64,000 nt of DNA, taken from Alphaproteobacteria bacterium. Lineage in GTDB: Bacteria; Pseudomonadota; Alphaproteobacteria; Micavibrionales; Micavibrionaceae. The translations under genes and the position numbers were made by a program. Positions 1 through 9,385 of this stretch are shown piece after piece. The notes under the pieces were generated by a model. The model had not been told where the DNA came from. It worked only from the letters and a program-made list of their open reading frames with translations, and ran no database searches. The stretch covers positions 1 through 64,000 of the forward strand of contig JAUIIA010000004.1 of the NCBI GenBank assembly GCA_030432025.1. Reading direction: 5' to 3'. Positions within the stretch are counted from its first letter, which is position 1, and every line of letters starts with the position of its first letter.

Positions 1-1
1 C

Positions 2-520
2 ATCCAGTCCTGGCTGGCCTTGCCGGAAAAATACGAGGAAATAGCCCCCGATTTTGCACATACGGATAAATCCAGCCTGCCCGAGCTGGAATATGATGAT
101 GTGAAGGCCCGTGTGATCATGGGTACGTTGTGGGGCCAGACATCACCGATTAAAAGCTTCTGCGATACGTTGTATCTGGATGTGCAGCTGGATCCGGGTG
201 GTATATTCGAAGTGCCGGATGATACCGAAGAACGCGCACTATACGCTATGGGTGGGCCTATCGAGATTAACGGTACGCGTTACGAGCCGATGCAGATGCT
301 GGTGTTACGCCCGCGTGATAAAATAGTCGTGACCGCTTGTGATCAGCCTGTACGCATGATGGTACTGGGGGGCGAGGCGGCAGACGGGCCGCGTCATATC
401 TGGTGGAATTTCGTGTCATCCAGTAGCGAGCGTATCCAGCAGGCGAAGGATGACTGGCGCGCCGGGCGTTTTGATCCTGTGAAGGATGATGAAGAATTTA
501 TTCCTTTACCAGAGTCATGA
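2..520 (+). CDS. Pirin family protein (3' part, start outside window)
   Basis: The reading frame is open from the first bases and ends at TGA 518-520, so only the C-terminal ~172 residues are present. The visible part has the pirin C-terminal cupin pattern: an IQSWLALP segment that normally follows the first cupin, then a second cupin with GGPIEINGTRYEPMQMLVL and GGEAADGPRHIWWNFVSS near the end. Pirins are cupin-fold proteins; some are quercetinases or transcription cofactors, but the substrate cannot be told here because the metal-binding N-terminal cupin lies outside the window. The family call is firm; the function is open. Confidence 0.85.
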   Translation: MQSWLALPEKYEEIAPDFAHTDKSSLPELEYDDVKARVIMGTLWGQTSPIKSFCDTLYLDVQLDPGGIFEVPDDTEERALYAMGGPIEINGTRYEPMQMLVLRPRDKIVVTACDQPVRMMVLGGEAADGPRHIWWNFVSSSSERIQQAKDDWRAGRFDPVKDDEEFIPLPES

Positions 521-626
521 TGCACGAAATTTTCTTGCTAAGCCGCGTGTTTCAGCCTTTTAAGGCTTTATCAAGACTTTACAGGGTAAAGTATTTATGC
601 ATTGATCTAACAATCCAAACAACATG

Positions 627-643
627 AAGGAGAATTTGAAATC
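627..643 (+). promoter_or_regulatory. infC ribosome binding site with ATC start
   Basis: AAGGAG (627-632) is followed by an 8-nt spacer and ATC (641-643). This spacing is optimal and decides the start in favour of ATC over the downstream ATG at 653. Confidence 0.7.
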
Positions 644-1189
644 GCAAGACCTATGAACAACCGCCCACCACGCAAAGATGATGGTGTTCGCATTAACCAT
701 GATATTAAAGCCAGTGAAGTCCGCGTCGTTGACGAGGATGGTGAGATGAAAGGTGTAATGTCAGTGGCTGACGCTGTTGAATTAGCAGAAGAAGCCGGTC
801 TCGATCTCGTCGAAGTTTCTCCCAACGCCAAACCACCGGTTTGCAAAATTCTCGATTACGGCAAGTATAAGTACGAGCAGCAGAAGAAAGCTGCTGAAGC
901 CCGTAAAAAGCAGAAAACCGTTGATGTTAAGGAAGTTAAAATTCGCCCGGGCATCGAGGAGCATGATTATCAGGTGAAAATGCGCAATGCGCGTAAATTT
1001 CTTGATAACGGCGACAAAGTAAAAGTCACCATGCGTTTTCGCGGTCGTGAAATGGCGCACCAGGACATTGGCTTTGATTTGCTGAAACGTATGATCGAGG
1101 AGTTAGCCGATATTTCTAAGGTGGATTTACATCCGAAAATGGAAGGCCGGCAGATCATCATGGTTCTATCGGCAGAGAGCCAGAAATAA
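641..1189 (+). CDS. infC: Translation initiation factor IF-3, probable ATC start
   Basis: IF-3 binds the 30S subunit, prevents premature 50S joining and proofreads the initiator tRNA and start codon. The 182-residue product has the N-domain ([17 protein letters not shown]), the lysine-rich linker and the C-domain ending in EGRQIIMVL. The start is chosen at ATC 641, giving [11 protein letters not shown] strong AAGGAG at 627-632 lies 8 nt before it, whereas the first in-frame ATG (653) is 20 nt from that site. A non-AUG start is known for infC in other bacteria and allows autoregulation, because IF-3 discriminates against such codons. The rpmI-rplT genes do not follow; a terminator and convergent trxA do. 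Confidence 0.93.
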   Translation: MARPMNNRPPRKDDGVRINHDIKASEVRVVDEDGEMKGVMSVADAVELAEEAGLDLVEVSPNAKPPVCKILDYGKYKYEQQKKAAEARKKQKTVDVKEVKIRPGIEEHDYQVKMRNARKFLDNGDKVKVTMRFRGREMAHQDIGFDLLKRMIEELADISKVDLHPKMEGRQIIMVLSAESQK

Positions 1190-1215
1190 AAAAGAGGCCC
1201 GTTGAGGCCTCTTTT
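1190..1215. terminator. Bidirectional intrinsic terminator between infC and trxA
   Basis: The stem AAAAGAGGCC (1190-1199) and GGCCTCTTTT (1206-1215) encloses a 6-nt loop. T-runs follow the GC-rich core on both strands, so it can end both infC and the convergent trxA. Confidence 0.85.
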
Positions 1216-1244
1216 CAATTGTATCGTCTTAATTTTTAATCCGA

Positions 1245-1565
1245 TTAAACTTGTCCTTGGATCCAATCCTGAAGCTGGGATTTCGGCATGCCGCCCACGC
1301 GTGTGTCAACGACCTGACCGTCTTTGAAAATCATCAATGTCGGTACGCCGCGCACGCCGAACTTTGTCGGGGCTTCGGGCGCTTCGTCGATATTCACTTT
1401 GACTACTTTTACGCTTTCTTTGAGTTCTTCTGCGAGTTCGTCAACCACGGGAGAAAGCTGCTTACAAGGTCCGCACCATTCCGCCCAGAAGTCGACAACA
1501 ACGGGTTTATCGGCATTCAGAACTTCGGTTTCAAAATCTGTATCATTTACGGCTACGCTAGACAT
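1245..1565 (-). CDS. trxA: Thioredoxin
   Basis: Cytoplasmic thiol-disulfide reductase of 106 residues, the usual length, with the active site WCGPC after VVVDFWAE and the cis-proline segment GVRGVPTLMIF. AAAGGA sits before the ATG. It is the last gene of the tsaE-murU-addB-addA-trxA run but lies 55 bp beyond addA and has its own candidate promoter, so it is probably transcribed independently as well. Confidence 0.97.
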   Translation of the reverse strand: MSSVAVNDTDFETEVLNADKPVVVDFWAEWCGPCKQLSPVVDELAEELKESVKVVKVNIDEAPEAPTKFGVRGVPTLMIFKDGQVVDTRVGGMPKSQLQDWIQGQV

Positions 1566-1596
1566 GGCTTTCCTTTCAAACTGTTTATTAGAATTA

Positions 1597-1624
1597 ACTA
1601 TAGGCTAAAGATGGCAGTGATCAA
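1597..1624 (-). promoter_or_regulatory. Candidate sigma-70 promoter for trxA
   Basis: On the minus strand TTGATC (1619-1624), a 16-nt spacer and TATAGT (1597-1602) lie about 30 bp before the trxA ATG. The -35 box overlaps the addA stop codon. Found by eye only. Confidence 0.45.
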
Positions 1625-4600
1625 GAGGTATCAACGGGCATGAGTAAGGGGCCGTCCGTCCATAGCAGATAAGTTTTTATGGTCTTTTGCGGATAAATCT
1701 TTTTTAAAACAGCTGCATAGGTTTGCATTTGTTTTTTGTAGATGTCCGGAATGTCGGCAGCATTTTGTGGTGGAGGGCGATTTGTTTTGTAATCAACGAT
1801 CCAGAGCTCTTCTTCGGTGATGCGCAAACGGTCGATTTGGCCGCTAATTTGCTGTTTTTCTCCGTTTTCGTCGTCCAAAAACCCTGTGACCGGTACTTCG
1901 GCTTGCGAATCGGTGTCAAACAGCTTTCTAAATTGAGAATCATGGAGGATATTCAGCGTTTCTGCGACGATATTATCTTGAACCTCCGGTGACAGGGCTG
2001 CTCCGTAACGCGTAAGGAATCCGGCTGCGGCTTGCTGATGTTGTTCCATCGGCATATCGGGCAGGATCTGCAGTAATTTATGGGTCAGGTTCCCGCGTAA
2101 GAAACGATCATTTTCTGAAGCCTGCAGCGGGGAAATGACAGAATCATCAATGTGGGATGGGCGGATGATGGCGTGCCTGCCTGTTTCATCCTTCACATGT
2201 TCATGTGCCCAGCTGGGTAAAGCGGCTGGTTGCTTTTGGCTGTGATCACCGGCTTTTGTTGCCTTATCGGCAGCACCGGTTTGCGGATGGGTGAGTATCA
2301 GGCGGCCGTCTTCGCTTTCCTCATGCCCTGTGTGGCGCTTCAGCCCATTCCTGATCAAGCTGTACCAGCTATTGTCAGGCGCGATGCCGTCTTTACTGCG
2401 GCTGTTCAAGGCTCCGCCGATATAGAGCTGATCCTCCGCACGCGTCATCGCGACATAGAGTAAACGACGGTATTCCTGTTCCAATTTATTGTCCAGATGC
2501 GTCATGCCTTCGCGATAGAGACCACAATCCATGTCTTTACGCGGTGACCACAGCGGAATATCGAGGGCGCTTTGGTCCGGCCATAGCAGGCGTTTTTCCG
2601 CTCTGGACGGGGCGCTTGCTACGCCTGATGTGGTGTCGGGTAAAATCACGATAGGGGCCTGCAAACCTTTTGAGCCGTGGACGGTCAGAATGCGCACTAC
2701 ATTCCCTTCCTCTTCCTGCTCACGCTTAATTTCCGTGGTCTGGCGGTGTAGCTCGTGCAGGAATTTCAGCAGGCTTGGGGTTTCATTACGCTCGTAATTT
2801 TGTGACTGGTTCAAAAATTCGTTTATGGGGTCGATGACATCTTCACCCAAGCGTGCCTTTAAAGCCCGTATGCCGCTGATGTTGTCGGCGGGGCATGGGG
2901 TGCGAAGAAGGTGCATTATAAACTCAAATGGTGTCATTGATCCGGCGGAATGAACCAATGAGGACAGGTAGATTTTGATGTCATCAAATGATGATTTTTG
3001 CAGCTTTGACCAGACAGAGATGCCTTTTCGTCCTGCTGCTAGTTGATAAAGGCTATCCTCGTCCATTCCAATGAACGGCGATTTCAGAACAGTTGCCAGA
3101 GTGAGGTCGTCGTGAGGCTGGAGTGCCATTTGCGCAACGGCCATAAGGTCCTCGATGACCAATTCCGTGTTCAGTATCATGCGGTCAAGGCCGCTGACGG
3201 GAATGTCGGCGTCTTTGAGTGATCTTGCGATATGCCTGACCAGTGCGGAGCGGGTTCTGACCAAAATCATGATATCGCCGGCCTGTACCGTGCGTCCATG
3301 CGATTCGAGTTTTTTATGGCCGATCCAGCTTTTTACTTGCGCGGCTATGTGTTTGGCCAGCTTGGTTTGCGCGCTTAAGGATTCTTGTGTGTTCTCTATG
3401 ATCTCCCAGAGCGGTAAGTCCTCTTTTTCATCACTTTGGAAAAGCGGCCAGAGTTCAACATGACCCGCTTGACCCCGTCGGAAGGCTGAGTGATTAAGCG
3501 GGTGCTGCCCAAGCCCGTCTCTTACGCTGTCGGGTTCAAAAACCGCATCGACACATTCCAGAATGCTTCGTACCGAGCGGAAAGAAATGTTCATCGGCAC
3601 GCTGTCCCATAGCATTTCTGCACGCTCTGTTCTGGTTTTGAAGTCGGCCTGCATGCGGGCAAACTCATCAGGCGATGCTCGTTGGAAACTATATATAGAC
3701 TGCTTCTCATCGCCGACTGTAAATACGGTACGACTGGTATCATTATTATGTGAGTTGGCGAAAAATTCCGTGCACAAAGCCTCGATAATTTGCCATTGCT
3801 CGGGGTTGGTATCCTGAGCTTCATCAATCAGGATATGGTCAAGTCCCTGATCCAGTTTATAGTGCACCCAGCTGCTGGCTTGCTCGATATTGATGGCCAT
3901 ACTGTCACCGCGCAGTAATGCAAGCGTATGCAAAATGAGGTCATCAAAGTCCAATGCGCTTTGCGCAGATTTGAGCTTTTCGTAATGGGCGAGGATGGTA
4001 TGGCCCAGCATTAATATGTCGCGGGTTAACGCTGCGTTTTTGATCGCGTTCAGTGTATTGAGAATTGTCAGAACACGATCTGCTTCTTGTTCCAGTGTTT
4101 CGAGTATTTCGGGATCGGTCTCAACAACCTTCTTTGTCGCCAGCTTTGCCCTTTTCTCGTTCTTTTGTGTCAGAAATGCGCGGCTGTAGAGGGAAAAGGT
4201 TGCCACCCTGTCTTCTGCGGGGCTACTGACCCAGTTAGCGATTAGCTGTCCGTTCGGGGCGTCCGTTTTAGCCGAACCATTATTTATGAGCGCTTGTGCG
4301 GCCTTGATCAGGGCGTTTTTATCCAAGGCTTCATCTGTGCATTGCTCTGCTAAGTAGGCTCGCTCGGTTTGACCGGGCAGGATATTCAGGCTCGCGCAGA
4401 TGGCTGTGTAGATGCCTTCTATGCTGAAATGCCGCCTTTTTAGGGCTTCAAACTGGCCGCGCTCGCGGGCTATATCTCTGATAATGCTTGTGAATTGCTC
4501 CTCATTGATTGTGGCGGCGACATGCTCCAGTGCATTTTGAAGTGGGTCTGCGGGGTCATTTTTGCTCAAACCGTCCTGAATGGAGCGGGCTAGTAAAGCT

Positions 4601-5148
4601 TCGGCCTGCATGTCTTCTAGAACGGTGAAATTCGGATTGATCCCGGCTTCCAGTGGGAAACGACCCAGAATAGACTGGCAAAAGGCATGGATCGTCATGA
4701 TTTTTAGCCCGCCGGGTACATCGACGACATCGGCAAATAACTTACGTGCAGCCCTGAGTTCATGGGCTTTAACATTCCGGTCGAGAAGCTTCTGCAGCGT
4801 TTCGGTTAGCTGGCTATCATCCATCACCGCCCATTTGGCGAGTGTTTTGGAGATACGCAGTGACATTTCACCTGCGCCCGCCTTTGTAAAAGTGAGGCAC
4901 AGAATTTTATGCGCTTTACATCCCGGTTCACCTGATGCACGTGGCAACAGTAACCTTAGAACCCTGTCTGTCAGGACTTTTGTTTTCCCTGTTCCCGCTG
5001 AAGCGCTTACCCAGACAGAGCTTTCAGGGTCGGAGGCTCTGCGTTGTAGGACGTTGGGGTCGAGCGGGCGTGCAGAAGCGGATTGGTTCGTTTGCGGGTC
5101 ATGTGAACCATTCGGCGCGTGCTTTTGGGCCGTGTTATCCGTACTCAT
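1621..5148 (-). CDS. addA: Double-strand break repair helicase-nuclease AddA
   Basis: The 1175-residue UvrD/Rep-type helicase subunit of AddAB, the RecBCD counterpart, which resects broken DNA ends for RecA loading. The Walker A loop SASAGTGKT is near residues 48-56, the Walker B region is ILIDEAQD, and helicase motifs follow (VGDEKQSIYSFQRA, VRILTVHGSKGLQ, YVAMTRAEDQLY). A RecB-type nuclease domain closes the protein, with GQIDRLRI and VDYKTNR carrying the catalytic Asp and Lys. Its ATG overlaps the addB stop as ATGA, so translation is coupled and equimolar subunits are expected. Confidence 0.96.
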   Translation of the reverse strand: MSTDNTAQKHAPNGSHDPQTNQSASARPLDPNVLQRRASDPESSVWVSASAGTGKTKVLTDRVLRLLLPRASGEPGCKAHKILCLTFTKAGAGEMSLRISKTLAKWAVMDDSQLTETLQKLLDRNVKAHELRAARKLFADVVDVPGGLKIMTIHAFCQSILGRFPLEAGINPNFTVLEDMQAEALLARSIQDGLSKNDPADPLQNALEHVAATINEEQFTSIIRDIARERGQFEALKRRHFSIEGIYTAICASLNILPGQTERAYLAEQCTDEALDKNALIKAAQALINNGSAKTDAPNGQLIANWVSSPAEDRVATFSLYSRAFLTQKNEKRAKLATKKVVETDPEILETLEQEADRVLTILNTLNAIKNAALTRDILMLGHTILAHYEKLKSAQSALDFDDLILHTLALLRGDSMAINIEQASSWVHYKLDQGLDHILIDEAQDTNPEQWQIIEALCTEFFANSHNNDTSRTVFTVGDEKQSIYSFQRASPDEFARMQADFKTRTERAEMLWDSVPMNISFRSVRSILECVDAVFEPDSVRDGLGQHPLNHSAFRRGQAGHVELWPLFQSDEKEDLPLWEIIENTQESLSAQTKLAKHIAAQVKSWIGHKKLESHGRTVQAGDIMILVRTRSALVRHIARSLKDADIPVSGLDRMILNTELVIEDLMAVAQMALQPHDDLTLATVLKSPFIGMDEDSLYQLAAGRKGISVWSKLQKSSFDDIKIYLSSLVHSAGSMTPFEFIMHLLRTPCPADNISGIRALKARLGEDVIDPINEFLNQSQNYERNETPSLLKFLHELHRQTTEIKREQEEEGNVVRILTVHGSKGLQAPIVILPDTTSGVASAPSRAEKRLLWPDQSALDIPLWSPRKDMDCGLYREGMTHLDNKLEQEYRRLLYVAMTRAEDQLYIGGALNSRSKDGIAPDNSWYSLIRNGLKRHTGHEESEDGRLILTHPQTGAADKATKAGDHSQKQPAALPSWAHEHVKDETGRHAIIRPSHIDDSVISPLQASENDRFLRGNLTHKLLQILPDMPMEQHQQAAAGFLTRYGAALSPEVQDNIVAETLNILHDSQFRKLFDTDSQAEVPVTGFLDDENGEKQQISGQIDRLRITEEELWIVDYKTNRPPPQNAADIPDIYKKQMQTYAAVLKKIYPQKTIKTYLLWTDGPLLMPVDTS

Positions 5149-8129
5149 GCCGCATCCTCCTCGGGCGTATCACCCGCTACACCCCATTCTTTTAGTCTGG
5201 AGAGATGCTCATAGTCATTAAAGCGCGGGGCTTTATCCGCACGCGGCAGGCTAATGTAAGGCATAGCAGGGTTATCATAAGCATTTACAAGCTGGGTAAA
5301 GGCATGTTTCGTGTTCGATACTACTTCATCCAGTGTGTCTGACAGAGCTGTTACCTGACCGCCTTTGGAGCCGGTGAAAACCCAGTATTCCAGAGAGGCG
5401 GCAGGCATGGCCTGTACATCCTTGAACCCGCCTTCATGGAGGATAAGGGCTTCTAGCGGCAGTTGGGGCAAGCTTCCGTCTTTCATAGCGCTTTTGCTGA
5501 ATTGTCCTCCGGACTTGTAGTCGATGATGATGGCCCGTCCGTCATGTGTCTTGTCGATACGGTCTGCGATGCCCTTAAGGGTGAATTCTCCGGCGTTTAC
5601 AGGCAAGCTCAGCCGTCCGTAGGCTTCATTGGTTAGGTTTACGGCGTTGTCTCTGTGTTGTGCTTCATGGCCTATAAGCCAACGTGCCGATTTCGCAAAG
5701 CGTGGCCACCAGAATTCCCAGATTTGGGTGTTTTGGCGGAATTTGTCTATTTCAGCTTGGGCGATTTCTGTGATGATCGCTTGTGCGTTTTCAGGTAATC
5801 CGTCACGTGTGCGAATTGTGAATTGCTCTAATATAGCGTGTAGCAGGGTCCCGCGTTCGGCCGCATCAAAAGGCTTTTCGAGGGGCTCGAGAGCTTCCAG
5901 TCCCAAAATATGGCGGGCATAGATGGCGTAAGGATCACGAAGCCATAGCTCGATCTGGGTTACAGAGAGTTCGCGTGGTCTTACCTCCAATGGCGGGCAG
6001 GGCTTTGGCTGTTTTACGGATACTGCATTCTCGACATGTTCCAGCATCACGATCCAGTCCTTTACAGGATGATGGCGCAAGGCATGGTCGGGAATTTCGG
6101 CAGCCATCATCATAGCATCGAGCCTTTGTAGCCAGCGTGCGGGAACAGTTGGCGAGCCGCCTGAGCGCATAGAACGGGTCAAGAGAACCTCATTTGCGCT
6201 TATCCCTTGTACAAAGTCATGCGCGGCCAGCCCGATGCCCCGCTCAGGGCTGGGCAGTCCGAATTCCTGCCTCATAGGACGTGACATCCATGGGTCAGCG
6301 CCCGCGTCGGGTGGCCACGTGCCTTCGTTTAGTCCTGCCAGTATCACGAGATCCGCATCGATCAGACGTGCTTCCAGCTGTCCGAGGATGTGGAGGCGTG
6401 GATGGGTACCATATGCGGGCCGCAGCTGTTCCATTTGCATGAAATGGGTGAGACTTTCCGCAAAATCGTCAAGTGACAGGTTGTCCATGTCGGCTGTTTC
6501 ATTGAGGAGATTACCGAAGAAAATGGCCGCTTTTTGACCGGATTCCCCACGCCATAGTGTTGTTTGTTCCGTTTCAGGCGGTGTTGAGAGGCTTTCGGCG
6601 AGTTCCAGCAGGTTTCTGAGCCAGCCGGTAAAGCTGCGTTTTTGTCCGCGGGTTGTCGCAAAGGCGGCGAAATACGGCTCGATATCCTGCAAAATCGCTG
6701 CTGCTTTCTGCTGTATATCGTCGTCGAGCCTGTTTTTGTTTTCGATATGGTTGATTAAGCCTTCGAAGCCTGAATCGGGTTTTAGGCCGCGCAAGGCATA
6801 GTCCAATGTGGCTATGCCTTGATGTTTCGAGGCAGTTTTGCCGTTAAATGTGCAATAGGCATGGCTGAGTAAACCCAGCAGATCCAGAGGGGTATAGTCG
6901 TTGCGCACACAATCCAGAATGAGGCGCAAAAATATCCCGAGTTCCGTGTTTTTCAGGGTTTCTCCTGCTGAATCGTCCAGAATAATGTGCCAGCGCTTAC
7001 AAATTTCTTTCACGTGACGTGCAAGCAGGCGATCCGGTGTGATCAGGCAGGCTGTTTTATCAGGATCCTCGAGGGTCTCTCTTAAGGCCAGAGCGATTGC
7101 TGTGGCTTCACCGCGCTCGTTTTCGCATTCAACCAGATGCAGGTTTTCAAGCCCATGAACGATCAGTTCACGCTCGTCTCTCTTGTTTCTGAGTTGCATC
7201 CATTCCGCGCTGGTTTCTGCGGGTCGCATAAGTTCGCGGGTTAGGTGCTCACGCGGTGAGGTGCAAACCACGCTATTTAACGGCTTGATATCGTTTCGAT
7301 CGACACCGATATGTTCAAACAGATGTTTAAAGCCGAATTGCGGATGGGTTTCCTCCATTGAATCCCAGCTGTCCTGATCTATGCCTTGGTCAAAGCCTGG
7401 GAGGACGAGATATCCTTGTGGCAGTTTTGAAATGACCGATAAAAGACGTGAAGTCGAGGGGATGGAGCCTGTAGAGCCTGCGCCGATGACGGGAGCTTGC
7501 GGCGGGTTTTCTTCCCAAAAATCGGCCAGTGTAAGGATGAGTGTATTGCGGCGCTCTGCCTGATCCATCTGGCCGCGTTCCTGCAGAATTTTTGGCCAGG
7601 CGATGCTGATGATTTCCAGAAATTTAAGTGTGATTTGCCAGTGTTCGGCAAATTCCTCGGGCACGAGTTCGGCCATCTGCGCCATATCCAGGTTTTCAGT
7701 GTGGATCTGGTCGATCAAATGACCGAGCGCTTGCGCCAGTGTTAGAGCTTGCTCATGGCTATGATTAGCGGGGAGCTCCATAATGAGTTTTGCGAGCAGT
7801 ATTTGCCGCTGTATTGGTGAAATAGCGGGGGCGAGGTCGAGCAGCTTTGCTGCGCTATCGCTATGCCCTAGAATGTTCAGTGATAGCTCTTCTTCATCTA
7901 GATCACCGACCGGTTGCAGGCGGGGCAATATGGTTGCGCCGCCTTTGTCATGGCCGAGCTTGAGAAAGGCATCCTGCACAACGCGGCATGCGCGACGGGT
8001 TGGAAGCAAGACGGTCATCGCGCTTAAGGCTTCGGGCTTGCCATCCGCCTGATCATATAAATGCTGCGCCAGAATTTGTGCGAAAGGTTGCCCTGCGGGT
8101 ATGTTGTATAGCTTAGGGTCTGTGGTCAT
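5145..8129 (-). CDS. addB: Double-strand break repair protein AddB
   Basis: The 994-residue partner of AddA. It has a degenerate N-terminal helicase-like part starting with VLLPTRRACRVVQDAF and a C-terminal PD-(D/E)XK nuclease domain with LKGIADRID and IIDYKSGG. The cysteines that hold an iron-sulfur cluster in Firmicute AddB are not seen around the nuclease domain, as is usual in alphaproteobacteria. The start overlaps the murU stop by ATGA and the end overlaps the addA start the same way, so the genes form a tight operon. Confidence 0.95.
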   Translation of the reverse strand: MTTDPKLYNIPAGQPFAQILAQHLYDQADGKPEALSAMTVLLPTRRACRVVQDAFLKLGHDKGGATILPRLQPVGDLDEEELSLNILGHSDSAAKLLDLAPAISPIQRQILLAKLIMELPANHSHEQALTLAQALGHLIDQIHTENLDMAQMAELVPEEFAEHWQITLKFLEIISIAWPKILQERGQMDQAERRNTLILTLADFWEENPPQAPVIGAGSTGSIPSTSRLLSVISKLPQGYLVLPGFDQGIDQDSWDSMEETHPQFGFKHLFEHIGVDRNDIKPLNSVVCTSPREHLTRELMRPAETSAEWMQLRNKRDERELIVHGLENLHLVECENERGEATAIALALRETLEDPDKTACLITPDRLLARHVKEICKRWHIILDDSAGETLKNTELGIFLRLILDCVRNDYTPLDLLGLLSHAYCTFNGKTASKHQGIATLDYALRGLKPDSGFEGLINHIENKNRLDDDIQQKAAAILQDIEPYFAAFATTRGQKRSFTGWLRNLLELAESLSTPPETEQTTLWRGESGQKAAIFFGNLLNETADMDNLSLDDFAESLTHFMQMEQLRPAYGTHPRLHILGQLEARLIDADLVILAGLNEGTWPPDAGADPWMSRPMRQEFGLPSPERGIGLAAHDFVQGISANEVLLTRSMRSGGSPTVPARWLQRLDAMMMAAEIPDHALRHHPVKDWIVMLEHVENAVSVKQPKPCPPLEVRPRELSVTQIELWLRDPYAIYARHILGLEALEPLEKPFDAAERGTLLHAILEQFTIRTRDGLPENAQAIITEIAQAEIDKFRQNTQIWEFWWPRFAKSARWLIGHEAQHRDNAVNLTNEAYGRLSLPVNAGEFTLKGIADRIDKTHDGRAIIIDYKSGGQFSKSAMKDGSLPQLPLEALILHEGGFKDVQAMPAASLEYWVFTGSKGGQVTALSDTLDEVVSNTKHAFTQLVNAYDNPAMPYISLPRADKAPRFNDYEHLSRLKEWGVAGDTPEEDAA

Positions 8130-8854
8130 GCACTTTTCTGTGCACGGTGCTTACGGCCGTTTACAGCCTCCAAATCTTCGGGTGTGCTGATATGGTGCCA
8201 GTCACCCTCATGGACAATGCCAAACAGCCGTCCTTTTTGCTGCGCCATGTCTAGAAGCTCCAGATAAGAAAAGTTTCCCGATGGCGCGTGATCAAATATG
8301 TGCGGTGCATTGATGCGGATACTGGTCCACATATAGGCACCGGTTTGATCCAGAGAACGCGTGGCGCGCCCTGAGAAGTCCAGATCGTAATCTCCGACAC
8401 CTTTGGTCAGGGTCATAGATTCAACAGGTTGCAGTAAAATCAGGATATCCATCCTGTCCGGGTTCCAGGCGTCTTTCATTTGCTGCAATGTGTTTTTATC
8501 CGGCGCATCTTCCCATACGGAGTCGCCGCCCAAAACAAAAAACGGTGCAACAAAATGCTGCAGGGCGTTTGCAACGCCGCCGCCTGTATCCAGTATTTCT
8601 TCTTCGTGAGAGATGATTGTTTTTGGCGGGCCTTTACGCTGATCCAGATGGCATTTCAGGATGTTTGGCAGATAATGAGAATTGACGACGCATTTCTCGA
8701 TGCCGATATCACCTAGTTTTTCGAGCGCGGTGTCGATCATCGGCACGCCGTCGACTGCGATCATCGGTTTGGGCTTTTCTTCGGTGTAGGGGCGGAGCCG
8801 CTTGCCGAAGCCGGCGGCGAGAACAAAGGCAGTGTCGTCAATTTCTGCTGACAT
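8126..8854 (-). CDS. murU: MurU-like nucleotidyltransferase
   Basis: A 242-residue sugar-1-phosphate nucleotidyltransferase with the signature LAAGFGKRLRPYTEEKPKPM near the N-terminus and a metal-binding LGGDSVW. In Pseudomonas and Caulobacter, MurU makes UDP-MurNAc from MurNAc-1-phosphate in peptidoglycan recycling, after the kinase AmgK. The start at MSAEIDD is chosen because it overlaps the tsaE stop as TAATG and because residues upstream of it look unlike the family. The kinase gene amgK, which commonly lies between tsaE and murU in alphaproteobacteria, is absent here. The substrate is inferred from family and position. Confidence 0.85.
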   Translation of the reverse strand: MSAEIDDTAFVLAAGFGKRLRPYTEEKPKPMIAVDGVPMIDTALEKLGDIGIEKCVVNSHYLPNILKCHLDQRKGPPKTIISHEEEILDTGGGVANALQHFVAPFFVLGGDSVWEDAPDKNTLQQMKDAWNPDRMDILILLQPVESMTLTKGVGDYDLDFSGRATRSLDQTGAYMWTSIRINAPHIFDHAPSGNFSYLELLDMAQQKGRLFGIVHEGDWHHISTPEDLEAVNGRKHRAQKSA

Positions 8855-9282
8855 TAGGATACGCGCTCTATGAGAATCTTTCGAGTAAGGTTTCCATTGT
8901 CTCCTGCCTGTAAGTGAATGTCCACCCTTTCCCGCGGTAGGTAGGGACCGAGTCTGTCCGGCCATTCGATTATCGTGATGCCCGTGCTCAAGGCATCTTC
9001 CCAGCCGATATCAAAAATTTCTTCGGGGTCCTCAAGACGATACAGGTCAAAGTGGGCTATTTGCCCCTTAGGTGTGTCGTAGAGCTGCACTAGTGTGAAT
9101 GTGGGGCTTGGGACATCCAGTTCAGGATCATCCGTGCAGGCACGGATCAGTGCGCGGGCAAACACGCTTTTGCCCATACCTAAATTACCATGCAGGGCGA
9201 TAACATCGTTTTCGCGGATTTCTTTGGCCAAATCCTGTGCGATTTTGATCGTGTCTTCTTCGGTGTTACTGATGTGGTTCAT
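8854..9282 (-). CDS. tsaE: tRNA threonylcarbamoyladenosine biosynthesis ATPase TsaE
   Basis: A 142-residue P-loop ATPase that assists TsaBD in forming t6A37 in ANN-decoding tRNAs. The Walker A is GNLGMGKS near residue 34, followed by SPTFTLVQLYD and HFDLYRLEDPEE, all typical of the YjeE/TsaE family. It is the first gene of the tsaE-murU-addB-addA run, with TAATG overlap into murU. A CtrA-type box lies 16 bp upstream of its start. Confidence 0.93.
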   Translation of the reverse strand: MNHISNTEEDTIKIAQDLAKEIRENDVIALHGNLGMGKSVFARALIRACTDDPELDVPSPTFTLVQLYDTPKGQIAHFDLYRLEDPEEIFDIGWEDALSTGITIIEWPDRLGPYLPRERVDIHLQAGDNGNLTRKILIERVS

Positions 9283-9297
9283 GCTTTGTGTTTACTG

Positions 9298-9312
9298 TTA
9301 AAACTGTTTTAA
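9298..9312. promoter_or_regulatory. CtrA-type box TTAA-N7-TTAA
   Basis: TTAAAACTGTTTTAA matches the full CtrA consensus TTAA-N7-TTAA. It sits between the divergent tsaE operon and the small plus-strand gene at 9386, so it could serve either. The surrounding bases also form the palindrome GTTTTAAAAC, which offers another reading as a different operator. Confidence 0.4.
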
Positions 9313-9385
9313 AACAAGGAATTATGTGCGCAAATGCAGCATATTTACGTCTGTGTTCCCTCATATGCTTGTGATATAATAAGAC

